From: Saccharum officinarum
Taxonomy: Eukaryota; Streptophyta; Magnoliopsida; Poales; Poaceae
Length of the DNA stretch: 64,000 nucleotides
Direction of reading: 5' to 3'
Assembly: GCA_020631735.1 (NCBI GenBank)
Contig: CM036179.1
Coordinates: forward strand, 22,125,063-22,189,062
This document shows, in pieces, positions 46,242 to 56,400 of the stretch (position 1 is its first letter; each line of letters begins with the position of its first letter). Under the pieces are notes generated by a model, which saw only the letters and a program-made list of their open reading frames with translations, was not told where the DNA came from and did no database searches. The position numbers were made by a program, and so were the translations under genes.

Positions 46242-48140
46242 TCAAATTGCGTGCACCACTGCGTAAGCAACTCGTCTTCGGACTCTGAATCCTCCACTAC
46301 AACCTCCTTACCCTTGCTGGCCTCGACTGCCTTGGCCTGAGAGGCCTGACGCCGATAGTAAGCCGCCTCCGCCTCGTCCGCGGCCTGAGAGTACAACTCG
46401 GCCTCTTCTTCGGTCATGTCTATTGGCCCCCATGCGTCGAACAGCGGTGTCTTATGGCTGTGGTACGCTGTCTGACCCTCCTCTAATTCAACATCCTCCT
46501 CGGCATCGGTCCTAACTCCTCTACAAGATGAAGTAGCTCGGCTATCCTTCCCATGTCGTAGGCATCCTCGTCCTGAGGGTAGCCCAATTCTTCGGCTAGA
46601 CGAATGAGCTCGTCTATCCTCCCGGTGTCGTCGTCTTCCTCCGGCTTGGCCTCCTCTTCAACCACAATCGGACGGCTTGTGGTGCCACCAACTCCTGCGT
46701 CCCGCTTTAGTGTCCTATTCTCCATGTACCTAGCACGAGCCACATCTGCTTGCCAGTTGCCGGTGCATCCAATCTCTGCAAGTACAAAATGCAAACAATT
46801 AACACGATCTTTGCAATGACTTTATTGACAGTCAAACAAAGAAGATTGAGTTTCCAAAAACGCAATGACTCACTCGCACATAATGAGTCAATAGTATCAT
46901 TCAAGCCTTGCATCTCTGCTCTCGCAGCCTCCTCTATAGCCTTCCTTGCATCCTCTTCAGCCTTCCGTGCCTGGTACTCCTCTACATCCTTCTTCTTTTG
47001 CTCGTACCACTTCTTCCACGCAATACTCTCTGGGTTACGAACATGCAGGTCTTGGGCCCGTCGTAGCATTTTCTTCTTATGGTTCTTAACGAAATCAGTG
47101 ACGTAGTTTGTAGGATATTCTCTCATCTTACGAAGTGCTACCATTGTCTTATACTCATCCTTGAACTTATACACATCATCATATGATTTCCATTTGTATT
47201 TCTGAGTGCTCTGTTGCAACAAATAGATGAATACAAAGTTAGCATACCAAAGCAAACAAAATAAAACATTAGCACTAAGTGTCAACAGTCCTAGCAAACC
47301 TCGTCATAATCGATCATGTGGCCACAGAAGTGCCCAATCCCAAGGCCTGAAGGGACAAGGCCGTAGCTAGCTTCAACACCACATTTGCACATCACAGGAG
47401 GCGCAATAGACCTCCTCTTCTTCTTCCAGTCTGGCACCTCCTCATTCTTCTCCGGCTTCGGCCAATGGCTCTTTGGACCAAAGACCCATTCCTTGAAACG
47501 GCACTTGGGAAAATCATGATCCTACAAAATCAAAACAGTAAAACACATATATAGGACATGACATTCCAAGGTTCACTCAAACCTTACCTCATGTCGTAGA
47601 GGACAAATAGACTCTTGTTCATTGCGTGGGTTTATCACGGCTTGCTCTCCGCAAAGGCACTTTGGAGGATCCTCGAGCCAGCGTGCCGATGCTATGGCCT
47701 TCTCTTCCTCTGTCATAGGAGGAGGGTTAGGAGGGGGCGGAACCTAGCGAGTAAACACCTCACGCTTGCAATGATCAACGCCGGGGTAGAAAAGGAGAAT
47801 CCTTGGGTCAAACTTGTCCGGACCGTCGATCCATTGGAAGAAAAAGCACCGGAAGTATGGCTACAAAAAAGTTCGAATTATCTCATCGCGAATACAACAT
47901 CAGAAACCAATAAGAAAAACAAAGGGCACAATTACTTACGCTACAACTATAACATGTGTAGAAGCAACGAGCCGCAGTATCTGGATGTCTCGACTAGCTC
48001 ACGTGCGCCGGATGACCACAGTCACAGTTAGGGAAAGGTTCCTCGGGAGGAACGGGCGCATCCTTGCAAGACACGTCGGGGTACATCTCTCTAGGACGAT
48101 CCTTTTTCCTCCAAATCGACTCACGATACGAGTCCTCCAT
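46242..48140 (-). pseudogene. Second MULE gene: GRF-like zinc-finger protein, broken
   Basis: Proposed exons on the minus strand: 48140-47940, 47860-47588, 47521-47300, 47210-46874 and 46775 to the stop at 46242-46244, most with GT-AG borders. It starts MEDSYRESIWRKKDRPREM. Three Cys-rich segments follow (CDCGHPAHV, CLCGEQAVI, CKCGVEASYG...HFCGHM), the last resembling GRF-type zinc fingers. Then comes a charged helical part (KKKDVEEYQARKAEEDARKA) and an acidic tail (EDSESEDELL). Stops interrupt it in exon 1 (just after HPAHVS) and at about 47744-47746, and a frameshift lies near 46505. The role is unknown. It occupies the same convergent position as mudrB in maize MuDR, but I see no sequence evidence that it is related. 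Confidence 0.65.
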
Positions 48141-48424
48141 CTAATAACATGAAATGATTTCTACACAAAACACATATCACTTATATAATGTACAATATCA
48201 ATACGATAAAACTAATATAACTTTACTAACTACATTAACCAAACATACTACAACGATGGACGCAGAGAAGGGGTGGCCGGAACAAGGTCCGACGATGGCC
48301 CGGTAGCCGACGGGGAGGGGCCCTAGGCGGGAGGGGCGCCGAGGGGAGGGGAGCTCGGTCCTGGAGCGGAGAGGGGCGCTGCGGGAAATGGAATGGATGA
48401 ATGGCAAAAAACAAGAAGTGCCTG

Positions 48425-48689
48425 GGCTTTTAAATGGGCGGGGTTGTACCCCGCCATGATTCATGGCGGGTTAGAGGTACCCCGCCATGCATCATGGCGG
48501 GTTACTCCTTTCCACGCTGGCCTACAGCGTGCCACGTGGGACCTGCACCCCGCCACCATGCATGGCGGGGTTCAGTGCATTTGCCCAGCCATGCATGGTG
48601 GCGGGGCCAAACGGGTTAGATTTAAAAAAAATCAAATGCGGGTTAAATTTAAAATTTGTTTCAAATTTGGGCTAAAAATAAAAAAAATC
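48425..48689 (-). repeat. Right terminal inverted repeat of the MULE
   Basis: It is the inverse of 37813-38098 with local differences, including palindromic 'ccccgccatgattcatggcg', 'ccccgccatgcatcatggcg' and 'ccccgccaccatgcatggcg' units and the AT-rich outer edge. The minus-strand gene would be driven from here. Confidence 0.85.
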
Positions 48690-48868
48690 GCACTGGACAG
48701 GGAGCCCCTGCAAGAACCTCCAGCCGACAGCCATTACTGGCCCCACGTGCGCCCGCCCAGCGTGCGTCCTCGGCGGCGCAGCCGTGCCTGCGCGCCGTGC
48801 CCTTGGTCGGTGCCTGCCTGTCCAGTGTTTCGGCTGCTTCGGGAGGGGGTTGCTAGCACCTGCCCGGA

Positions 48869-49166
48869 GGTCCACATCCGGAATTTCTCGCGCCTGCACC
48901 AGGGTGCGTCCATGCGGGTCTATCACTCGGACCGCACGTACTATTCACCCGACCTACAATACGCGGAGACCACTCATGCCTCGTATGCTTTTAACGTGCA
49001 TGTACCCACCTAGAGGTCCACGTCCGGACGCTGATGTCAGCACCCCGTTTCTCACGTCTGCACCCTGGTGCACCCATGCGGGCCCGCATCACTCGGACCG
49101 CACATGCCACCCACCGACATACAATACGCGGAGACCGCTCGTGCCTCGTACGCTTTTCACGTGCAT
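48869..49166. repeat. Diverged direct duplication of ~140-150 bp
   Basis: 'ggtccacatccgg'...'atcactcggaccgcac'...'acaatacgcggagaccactc'...'cacgtgcatg'-type text at 48869-49004 recurs at 49015-49166. No protein is supported. Confidence 0.7.
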
Positions 49167-49229
49167 GCAGGCGGGGACATTTTGCGCCCCGCTTGGCGGC
49201 ATCCCAGCAACTGCAGCAGGCGGCTGTGA

Positions 49230-50370
49230 CAAGTGGTCTTATTGCAACATGTGCAACACCGATCTACTTTTGTAATATTCAGATGAAACACTTACAACAT
49301 ACGTCTGAAACAACTAAAACACTTGCAGCATACTCCCTCCATATTAGATTTAGAAGTCGTTTTGAACAAAGTTTGAGTCAAACATTGGAAATATAAATCA
49401 TCAATAACTTTTAAGTTGTTGAGTTTGCAAATATAAAAATTATATGGATAGATTTGTCTTGAAAAATACTTTCATAAAAGTATACATATATCACTTTTTC
49501 ATAAATATTTTTTTTATAAAAACAAGAGGTCAAAGTTGTGTTTTGAAGACCGTGTCGCTGTCCTAAACGACTTCTAAATCCGATACGGAGGGAATACGTC
49601 TGAAACAGTTGCAAAACACCCGAAAACACTTGAAAGCCATTGCAAACGCATGCTACATCCAGATCTATTTTTTGCAACATACAAATAAAACACTTGCAAC
49701 ATACATATGAAACACCTAAAATACTTGAATCATGCGCTTGCAACGTGCATGTTATGCAACATCCAGAAAAAACGCTTGAAACATACGTCTGAAACAACTG
49801 AAACACTTGAAACATATACTTGCAACACGTGTATATAGCCATTGCAACATAGGCAATATTCAGATAAATCACTTGAAAACATACTTCTGAAATACCTGAA
49901 AACACTTGAAACACAGCGTCATCGGCGGCCACGGCCTACCTGGTGGAAAACTACGGTAGCCAATAAGCGGCACTCGGATGTTGTGGAGAGGGAGGATGGC
50001 GGCAGGCAAGCGGCTGGGCACAGTGAAGAATGTTGTGCCTGAGGAGTTGCCGTGGACCACGCTGCGTCGGCTCGAAGAACTCGGCGGCGAGTGGTGAGTG
50101 GCGGTGGGGAGATAGAAAGACGGGCGACGGCGCTCGGGCGTGGTGCAGCACGCCGCCGCGTTTCTGCCGCCGGTAGCATGGTCGCGGTGGAGCATGCCGC
50201 GGCGGTGCAGGCATGGTGCTGATTCGAGAGTGGGTTCGAGAATAGATGCGGGCGCAGCGGCGATTCGAAGGAAAGTGACATAGATTTTTTTATTTTGAGC
50301 AACACGAGATGGGTGTGTTCGTGCGGATGCCCTACCTACGGTATTTCCGTTCGGGAGGACGCCCAAAAGG
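49230..50370. repeat. Repeat related to 13801-14990, opposite orientation
   Basis: Degenerate 'gaaac(a)cttgcaacata' motifs run from about 49245 to 49920 and are the inverse of the 'tatgttgcaagtgtttc' motifs at 14320-14700. A GC-rich part follows, as in the other copy. It ends near 'gtgcggatgccc' (50326-50337), which recalls the 'gggcatccggac' end at 14965-14976. A Stowaway MITE is inserted in it. 50420-51028 has no recognised gene. Confidence 0.5.
49333..49594. mobile_element. Stowaway-type MITE
   Basis: It begins CTCCCTCCATATTAGATTTA after TA and ends in the inverse TAAATCCGATACGGAGGGAA before TA. It is 262 bp and AT-rich inside with no coding frame. The TA flanks fit the superfamily. Confidence 0.85.
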
Positions 50371-51028
50371 CACGGGTGCGTGACATGCGTCTGGAGGAAT
50401 GGGATACCTATGATAAAGGCATTTTAGTCATTTCGAATTTGACTTTATATGTTTTTTTTATAATTGAACTTCTGGACAAAGACAAAAAAAAAAACAAAGC
50501 TTTTCCTTTAGAATATGACCTTGGCAATGGCATGTGCGGATCCCTGATCAAATTCGGACAAATCCGCTCGCGAACACGATGAGGTTGGCATTCCTAAGTT
50601 CGTTAAGTGCTCAGCCAAAATCCTTCCAAAGTATCCAAAAAGAAATGTTTGAGCTGACAAGAAGATTTCCAACACAATGACACGTTCTTTTTGGCACAAG
50701 AAGTCATGGAATGCTAATTTCAGACAAGTAACGTGTTCAATAGGTCATTCGGTACACAATCACGTGCTTTTATTTCTGTTTGTGTCCTTGATCTGAAGCT
50801 TGACACTGAATTCCTGTTTATAGTTTCTTATGCAAATTCTTCATCTAATCTCGGGTTTGCAGGATGTAAAATTCAGGATAGTCACTGAAAGCTCGCCTTC
50901 CCTGCTGATTTAGCCCTAGGAGTTTTGTTATAATTGAGCTCTTCTTTTTGCTTGTGCTACTAGACATTTCACTAGTTTACATAATCATGTTGCCTGCTGT
51001 TTACCTTTTCTATCGACAGAAAGGTCAG

Positions 51029-52235
51029 TGTCGGGTACCTAAAACTAGGGGTACCCACAATCAACGATTAAGAAAAATAAAATGCTACCCGCAAACGCCA
51101 AAATAGCGGACGAAAACGCCTCGACTGCGTTCCGACTCGTACGAGGCTCGCTCGACGGGACGCCTCGACTACGTTCCGACTCGTACGAGGCTTGCTCGAC
51201 GGGACGCCATAACTGCGTTCCGACTCGTACGAGGCTCGCTCGACGGGACGCCTCGACTACGTTCCGACTCGTACGAGGCACCCTCGACGGGACGCCTCGA
51301 CCGCGTTCCGACTCGCACGAGGCTCACTCAACAAGGCATCTCGACTATCGGAAAATCTCCGACTCGCACAGGATCGGACCACTCGACCCATCTTATTCAC
51401 CTACTCTGAAACAAAAGTCAGAGCATTTAATGCGACTACCTGTTACTTCCTACCGTCATGGCTACAGCCGTGGCCGACGTGGAAACGGCACCGGTGTCAA
51501 ATCTCACTTTTTACCGCCCATCCCGGGATGGGAGGTGAAAACCTGTCACTATATACACCATACCGCATACTGTTTTGCCACCGATCACCCTCGAGGGAGG
51601 ACACGACAAGGTCCGTACCCCACGATCTCGGGGATTCGGCCTTATCCACCCATCCTCGACCCGACCTCGACCCAGCCTCGACTACCATCGGTCAGCAGGG
51701 AGGAAAGGCCGACGTGGCACAGGACTCGAGGTCTTTTCACCGTCTCGTCCCCTACGTCACCATGGTGTCCGGGGATGGCCGGCCATTCCTGGGGCACGTC
51801 GCTACAGCCACCTCTACAGGGATGGACAAAACTTCACCTCAAGACTCTCCGGCGTCCCGGCCTCCTCTTACCCTAAAAAAGGGCAGGCCAGAGCTCTACA
51901 AGGGGGGACAGACGAAGCAAGACGCAAGCCAGAAGCCAAGCGCAAATAGGCAAAGGCACACAACCCACAGATCAACATCTCAAGCAATCTCCTTTGTACT
52001 CTCACTTTTCCTTTGAGATCTGGGCTCGGTTCCCTCTCTCACAGCTTGTAACCCCTACGCAAGCACTTAGGTGCAAGGAAATACAAATACTCTCCTCCCG
52101 CTGGACGTAGGGCCTTCCTTTGTCCGAACCAGGATAAATCCCCGTGTATCCTCCTTGCATCACCATCCAGATTAGGGACACGCAGCACTTGATTCACTCG
52201 TTGGCTTAGGACCCCCGCAGGACCAGACGCCGACA
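51029..52235 (+). mobile_element. Solo LTR, Ty3/gypsy (Tat/RIRE2-like style)
   Basis: It begins TGTCGGGTACC and ends ACGCCGACA, with flanks GTCAG (51024-51028) and GTTAG (52236-52240) as a 5-bp duplication with one mismatch. There are a TATA-like 'cactatatacacc' near 51550 and a second region rich in R/U5-like text ('ctttgagatctgggctcgg', 'aatacaaatactctcctccc'). There is no internal region. Lineage assignment is from general appearance only. Confidence 0.75.
51119..51338. repeat. 44-bp tandem repeat, five copies, inside the solo LTR
   Basis: The unit 'cctcgact(a/g)cgttccgact' plus 'cgtacgaggctcgctcgacgggacg' repeats five times without spacers, with a few substitutions per unit. Each unit contains the short palindromic core CGTACG. 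Confidence 0.88.
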
Positions 52236-52371
52236 GTTAGTGTTTATTCACTGTATTTCACCATCCTCTGTTTTTTTTTTGCACTGATGTTCCAACCAGA
52301 GTGCTCCAATCTCCGTATTTGAGAAGCATGGACTGGCTAGCATTGTCCTAGACTATAAGAGAGACTACAGT

Positions 52372-52529
52372 CAGGGGCGAAGCTACAAGCAAATGAACCC
52401 TGGTGCACTGTTTAAGTAAGTTACACAACTTTATTGAAACATATGATAAAAATAAAGCCGTTGAATGGCAAAAAAAAAAAAAACCCTGGTGCCGGTACAC
52501 CAGGTAACTTCAACGTGGCTTCGCCCCTG
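52372..52529. mobile_element. hAT-type MITE, 158 bp
   Basis: The ends CAGGGGCGAAGC and GCTTCGCCCCTG are perfect inverted repeats, and 'acc(a/c)tggtgc' lies inside both. Flanks ACTACAGT (52364-52371) and GCTACAGT (52530-52537) are an 8-bp duplication with one mismatch, as expected for hAT elements. Confidence 0.88.
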
Positions 52530-52663
52530 GCTACAGTAACACGCCAGTGTTCACTGACTGCACTGATGGGTTAAGAGAAACAACCTTTCAGTCCCTTGAG
52601 TCAGAACATATTGTCTTGTTTGGATCCTCTAGGAATTTGAAGGGCTAAAAGTTTAGTCCATGG

Positions 52664-52958
52664 GGCTGTTTGGATCCAGGAGCTAAAGATTAGCCTCTTA
52701 CCTTACTATGATTAATTTGCCCCTAATTTATTACACATGCACAATCATGCACAGGGGCGGGTGGGGGTAGCATGAGTCTTTTATCCCATAGGACCACTTT
52801 TAAGTTTCTTTAGCCCACCTTAGAGGGGTTAATGGAAGAGAAGTAGGCTAAAGTTTAGCCCCAATTTAATCCTCCTGTTTGAATCCATATATATTATAGA
52901 AGACTAAAAGTAACTAAAAGAGGTGAAAACTTTAGCATCATGCAACAAACAGGGCCTA
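52664..52958. mobile_element. Tourist/PIF-like MITE
   Basis: It starts near GGGGCTGTTTGGATCC and ends near AACAAACAGGGCC. Inverted pairs such as 'gctaaagattag' and 'ctaaagtttagcc' lie inside. The GG(G/C)C(C/T)TGTTT end is typical of PIF/Harbinger-derived MITEs of grasses. The 3-bp duplication is not clear. Confidence 0.6.
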
Positions 52959-53032
52959 CATCTACGTGGAGGCCAAAGAGAACCAATATCCAATACCATG
53001 AGAATATTGATGACTCCAGTCTCAGCTTGCAG

Positions 53033-53464
53033 AACAGCTCGGGTCCGGTCAAGCAGCGCACAGCGGAGCCCATTCAAACGGTCAAACTATTTACGCTGGA
53101 CTCGCAATAGGAAAGCAACAGAACTAGTACAACGGCCGAATTTCCCGCGAATCAAAGTCAACGGCGCCCGCCACCTAAGAGCAGATCGCACGCACTAATC
53201 ACCTTCCCCGACGAGCATTAGCACGCGCAGGTATTTATACCTCGTCGCCACCTCCTCGTTCCTCAGACACTCACACCTCTCTTTCTCTCCCTTCCTCTTC
53301 CTCGTCTTCTTCACGGAAATCAGCAAGCTACAAACAAGCCTACAGATACGGCAGAAAGACAAAGAACAGAGTCAAGCTCAAGCAGGGAGAAGTGATCGGG
53401 GAAGACAAAGAACGGAGAAGTTTGACATCAGTCGCGCCGAGGCCGTGAGGGCGCGCGATCGAGG
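53033..53464 (+). promoter_or_regulatory. Promoter and leader of transporter copy B
   Basis: It matches the promoter block of copy A from 'gaacagctcggg' on, including 'acggtcaaactatttacgct' and the TATTTATA box near 53233. Differences from copy A are small indels and substitutions, clearly more than between the 3' parts of the two genes. Confidence 0.65.
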
Positions 53465-56400
53465 ATGGATTTAGTACGGATGGGGAGCATCGCCAGCGGG
53501 AGCATGCGGCGGACGGCGTCGTCGTGGCGGGCGTCCGGGCGGAGCGGCGCGTTCGGGCGGTCCGTGCGGGAGGAGGACGACGAGGAGGCGCTGCGATGGG
53601 CGGCCATCGAGAAGCTGCCCACCTACGACCGCATGCGCAAGGGCATCCTCACGGGCGCCGGCGCTGGCGGCATCGAGGAGGTGGACATCCAGGGGCTCGG
53701 CATGCAGGAGCGCAAGAACCTCATCGAGCGCCTCGTACGCACCGCCGAGGAGGACAACGAGCGCTTCCTGCTCAAGCTCCGCGACCGCATGGAGCGGTGA
53801 GCAAATCCACTTCATCTCCAATCCTTGATCATCACCTCTGAAAACAAATTCAGAAGCATTTGGGAAATGATCTGCAGCACTTCACAAAGAGCATATCGTG
53901 TTACTCACTCATGTCTTGTTCGTTTTCTTTTGGGTTTTGCAGAGTTGGGATCGATAATCCAACAATAGAAGTGCGGTTTGAGCACTTGAACATCGACGCC
54001 GAGGCCTACGTCGGCAACCGGGGTGTCCCGACGATGACCAACTTCTTCTCCAACAAAATCATGGTATGCATCTCATCTGCAGCGGCACCTTCATACTTCC
54101 TAGCCATGGGGAAAAAGAAAAGTGTCAAGTTCCTTCAACTACTAACTCTTGTGAGCTGCTCCTATCACAGGATGCACTAAGTGCTATGCACATCGTTTCA
54201 AGCGGGAAGAGACCTATCTCTATCCTTCACGATATCAGTGGAATCATAAGACCCGGAAGGTAAGAAGAAACCAAAGAATTCCAAAGTGCAAGATTTCAGG
54301 GTTTTTTTTTTCTTTCAGTAGTTGTACTTACTATTGGCACTTTGTTCAGAATGTCTTTGCTGCTTGGCCCTCCTGGATCCGGGAAAACAAGTCTACTTCT
54401 GGCTTTGGCAGGGAAACTTGACTCAACTCTTAAGGTACCACATCTTGCAATACTTTCTTGATTATGAACTTCGAAATCCTAGGCACAAAAAATTATATGT
54501 ATTTTGGGAGAAAGGTACCTGCAAATTGTACTAAAATGGATGAATTTGCAATGCAAAATTTCAGGTGTCAGGAAGAGTAACTTACAATGGTCATGACATG
54601 GATGAATTTGTCCCACAGAGGACATCGGCATACATTGGGCAGCATGATATTCACGTCGGCGAAATGACGGTCCGGGAAACGCTTGCCTTCTCTGCAAGAT
54701 GTCAAGGAGTTGGAACACGTTATGGTATGTAACACTGACATTGAAAAGGAACAAAGATAACTATACACCTTTGGTAAAGTGGATATGATGGTGTTTTCAA
54801 TTACACAGACATGCTTACTGAACTTTCAAGAAGGGAGAAAGAAGCCAACATTCAGCCAGATCCTGATATCGATGTTTACATGAAGGTAAAATTCATTTAA
54901 TTCAAATAAAAACCCTGCATTTAAATTGGAAGCAACAAAGGTTACTCAAAGTTATTTGTGCTTTTGTGCAAACAGGCTATCTCCGTGGAAGGTCAGGAGA
55001 GCGTGGTCACAGATTACATCCTCAAGGCAAGTAAAAATATACTGCACAAAAACAAATAGGAGAAATGGATATGCCCCCTAACAGTACCTGTATTTCTTTT
55101 GCAGATTCTAGGTCTGGAGATCTGTGCAGATACAATGGTTGGAGACTCTATGATCAGAGGTATCTCAGGAGGGCAAAAGAAGCGTGTCACAACCGGTATG
55201 TGCAATCTGCAGTTAAATTAAGATTTGTGCATCAAGCCTTTCGACCCTGATCGAAAAATCTGACTTCATGTCTTGTTGAATTTTCACAGGCGAGATGCTT
55301 GTTGGTCCAGCTAAGGCGCTATTCATGGATGAAATCTCCACCGGTCTGGACAGCTCCACAACATATCAGATCGTCAACTCTCTAAGGCAGTCGGTCCACA
55401 TCCTTGGTGGGACTGCACTTATCGCATTGCTTCAGCCTGCGCCTGAAACATACGAGCTCTTCGATGACATTGTTCTCCTCTCTGAGGGCCAAATCGTATA
55501 CCAGGGTCCTCGGGAGAATGTCCTTGAATTCTTTGAGGCCATAGGCTTCAAATGTCCTGAGAGAAAAGGTGTTGCAGACTTCTTGCAAGAAGTGAGTGAC
55601 CCGGCAGAATCCTATTTACTGCACTTTCAGACTTGGAACCCAATTTGACATTGCTCTCGGTGATCACAGGTTACATCTAGGAAGGATCAGCACCAGTACT
55701 GGTGTAGAAGAGACGAGCCATACAGATACATCTCAGTTAATGACTTCTCAGAGGCGTTCAAAGCATTCCACGTTGGGCGTAAGCTGGGATCAGAGCTCAA
55801 GGAGCCATTCGATCGCACCAGGAACCATCCTGCAGCTCTCACAACGTCAAAGTATGGTATCAGCAAGATGGAGCTTCTCAAAGCATGCTTTTCTAGGGAG
55901 TGGCTGCTGATGAAGAGGAACTCATTTGTTTATATCTTCAAAGTAGTCCAGGTATTCATCTTGCTTCCTGAAATCTTCTCAACTTTCAAATTCAGACAGT
56001 AAATTCTGATGAATGTTCCATTTTTGCACCAGCTCATAATTCTCGGAACCATTGCAATGACGGTCTTCCTGCGCACGACAATGCATCGACGTAGTGTTGA
56101 AGATGGAGTGATATTTCTAGGCGCTATGTTCCTTGGACTAGTCACACATTTGTTCAATGGTTTTGCTGAGCTCGCCATGAGTATTGCAAAGCTGCCGATA
56201 TTCTATAAGCAGAGGGACCTCCTCTTCTATCCATCATGGGCATATGCATTGCCTACATGGTTGCTAAAGATACCAATATCATTCTTGGAATGCGCTGTGT
56301 GGATTGGCATGACTTACTATGTCATTGGCTTTGATCCAAACATCGAAAGGTTCTTTCGCCATTACCTGCTGCTCGTACTAATCAGCCAGATGGCATCTGG

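Larger units (their letters stand above)
37813..48689 (+). mobile_element. Mutator-like element (MULE) with long TIRs, two convergent genes and a nested Sirevirus
   Basis: The left end GAATTTTTTTTTTATTTTTAG and right end CTAAAAATAAAAAAAATC are inverted copies that continue inward for about 290 bp each. The 8-bp GCACTGGA flanks both sides (37805-37812 and 48690-48697), a good Mutator-type target duplication. Inside, in order, are a GC-rich leader, an intron, a plus-strand MULE transposase gene, a PMD-like exon, a hairpin and tandem repeat, and a minus-strand gene with GRF-like zinc fingers. Without the nested retroelement and its duplication the unit is about 7.3 kb. Both genes carry stops, so this copy is probably dead. 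Confidence 0.9.

Noticed and set aside
48198..48464. Minus-strand 88-codon frame at the MULE right end
   Set aside because: It overlaps the TIR and the likely leader of the minus-strand gene, with no domain.
50920..51028. A short stretch that could be read as a membrane segment ending LFYRQKG, recalling PDR transporters
   Set aside because: Too short and without neighbouring exons or motifs. The target text of the solo LTR around it looks non-coding.
51119..51338. CRISPR-like regular repeats
   Set aside because: The units are directly joined with no spacers, in a plant LTR. It is a minisatellite.
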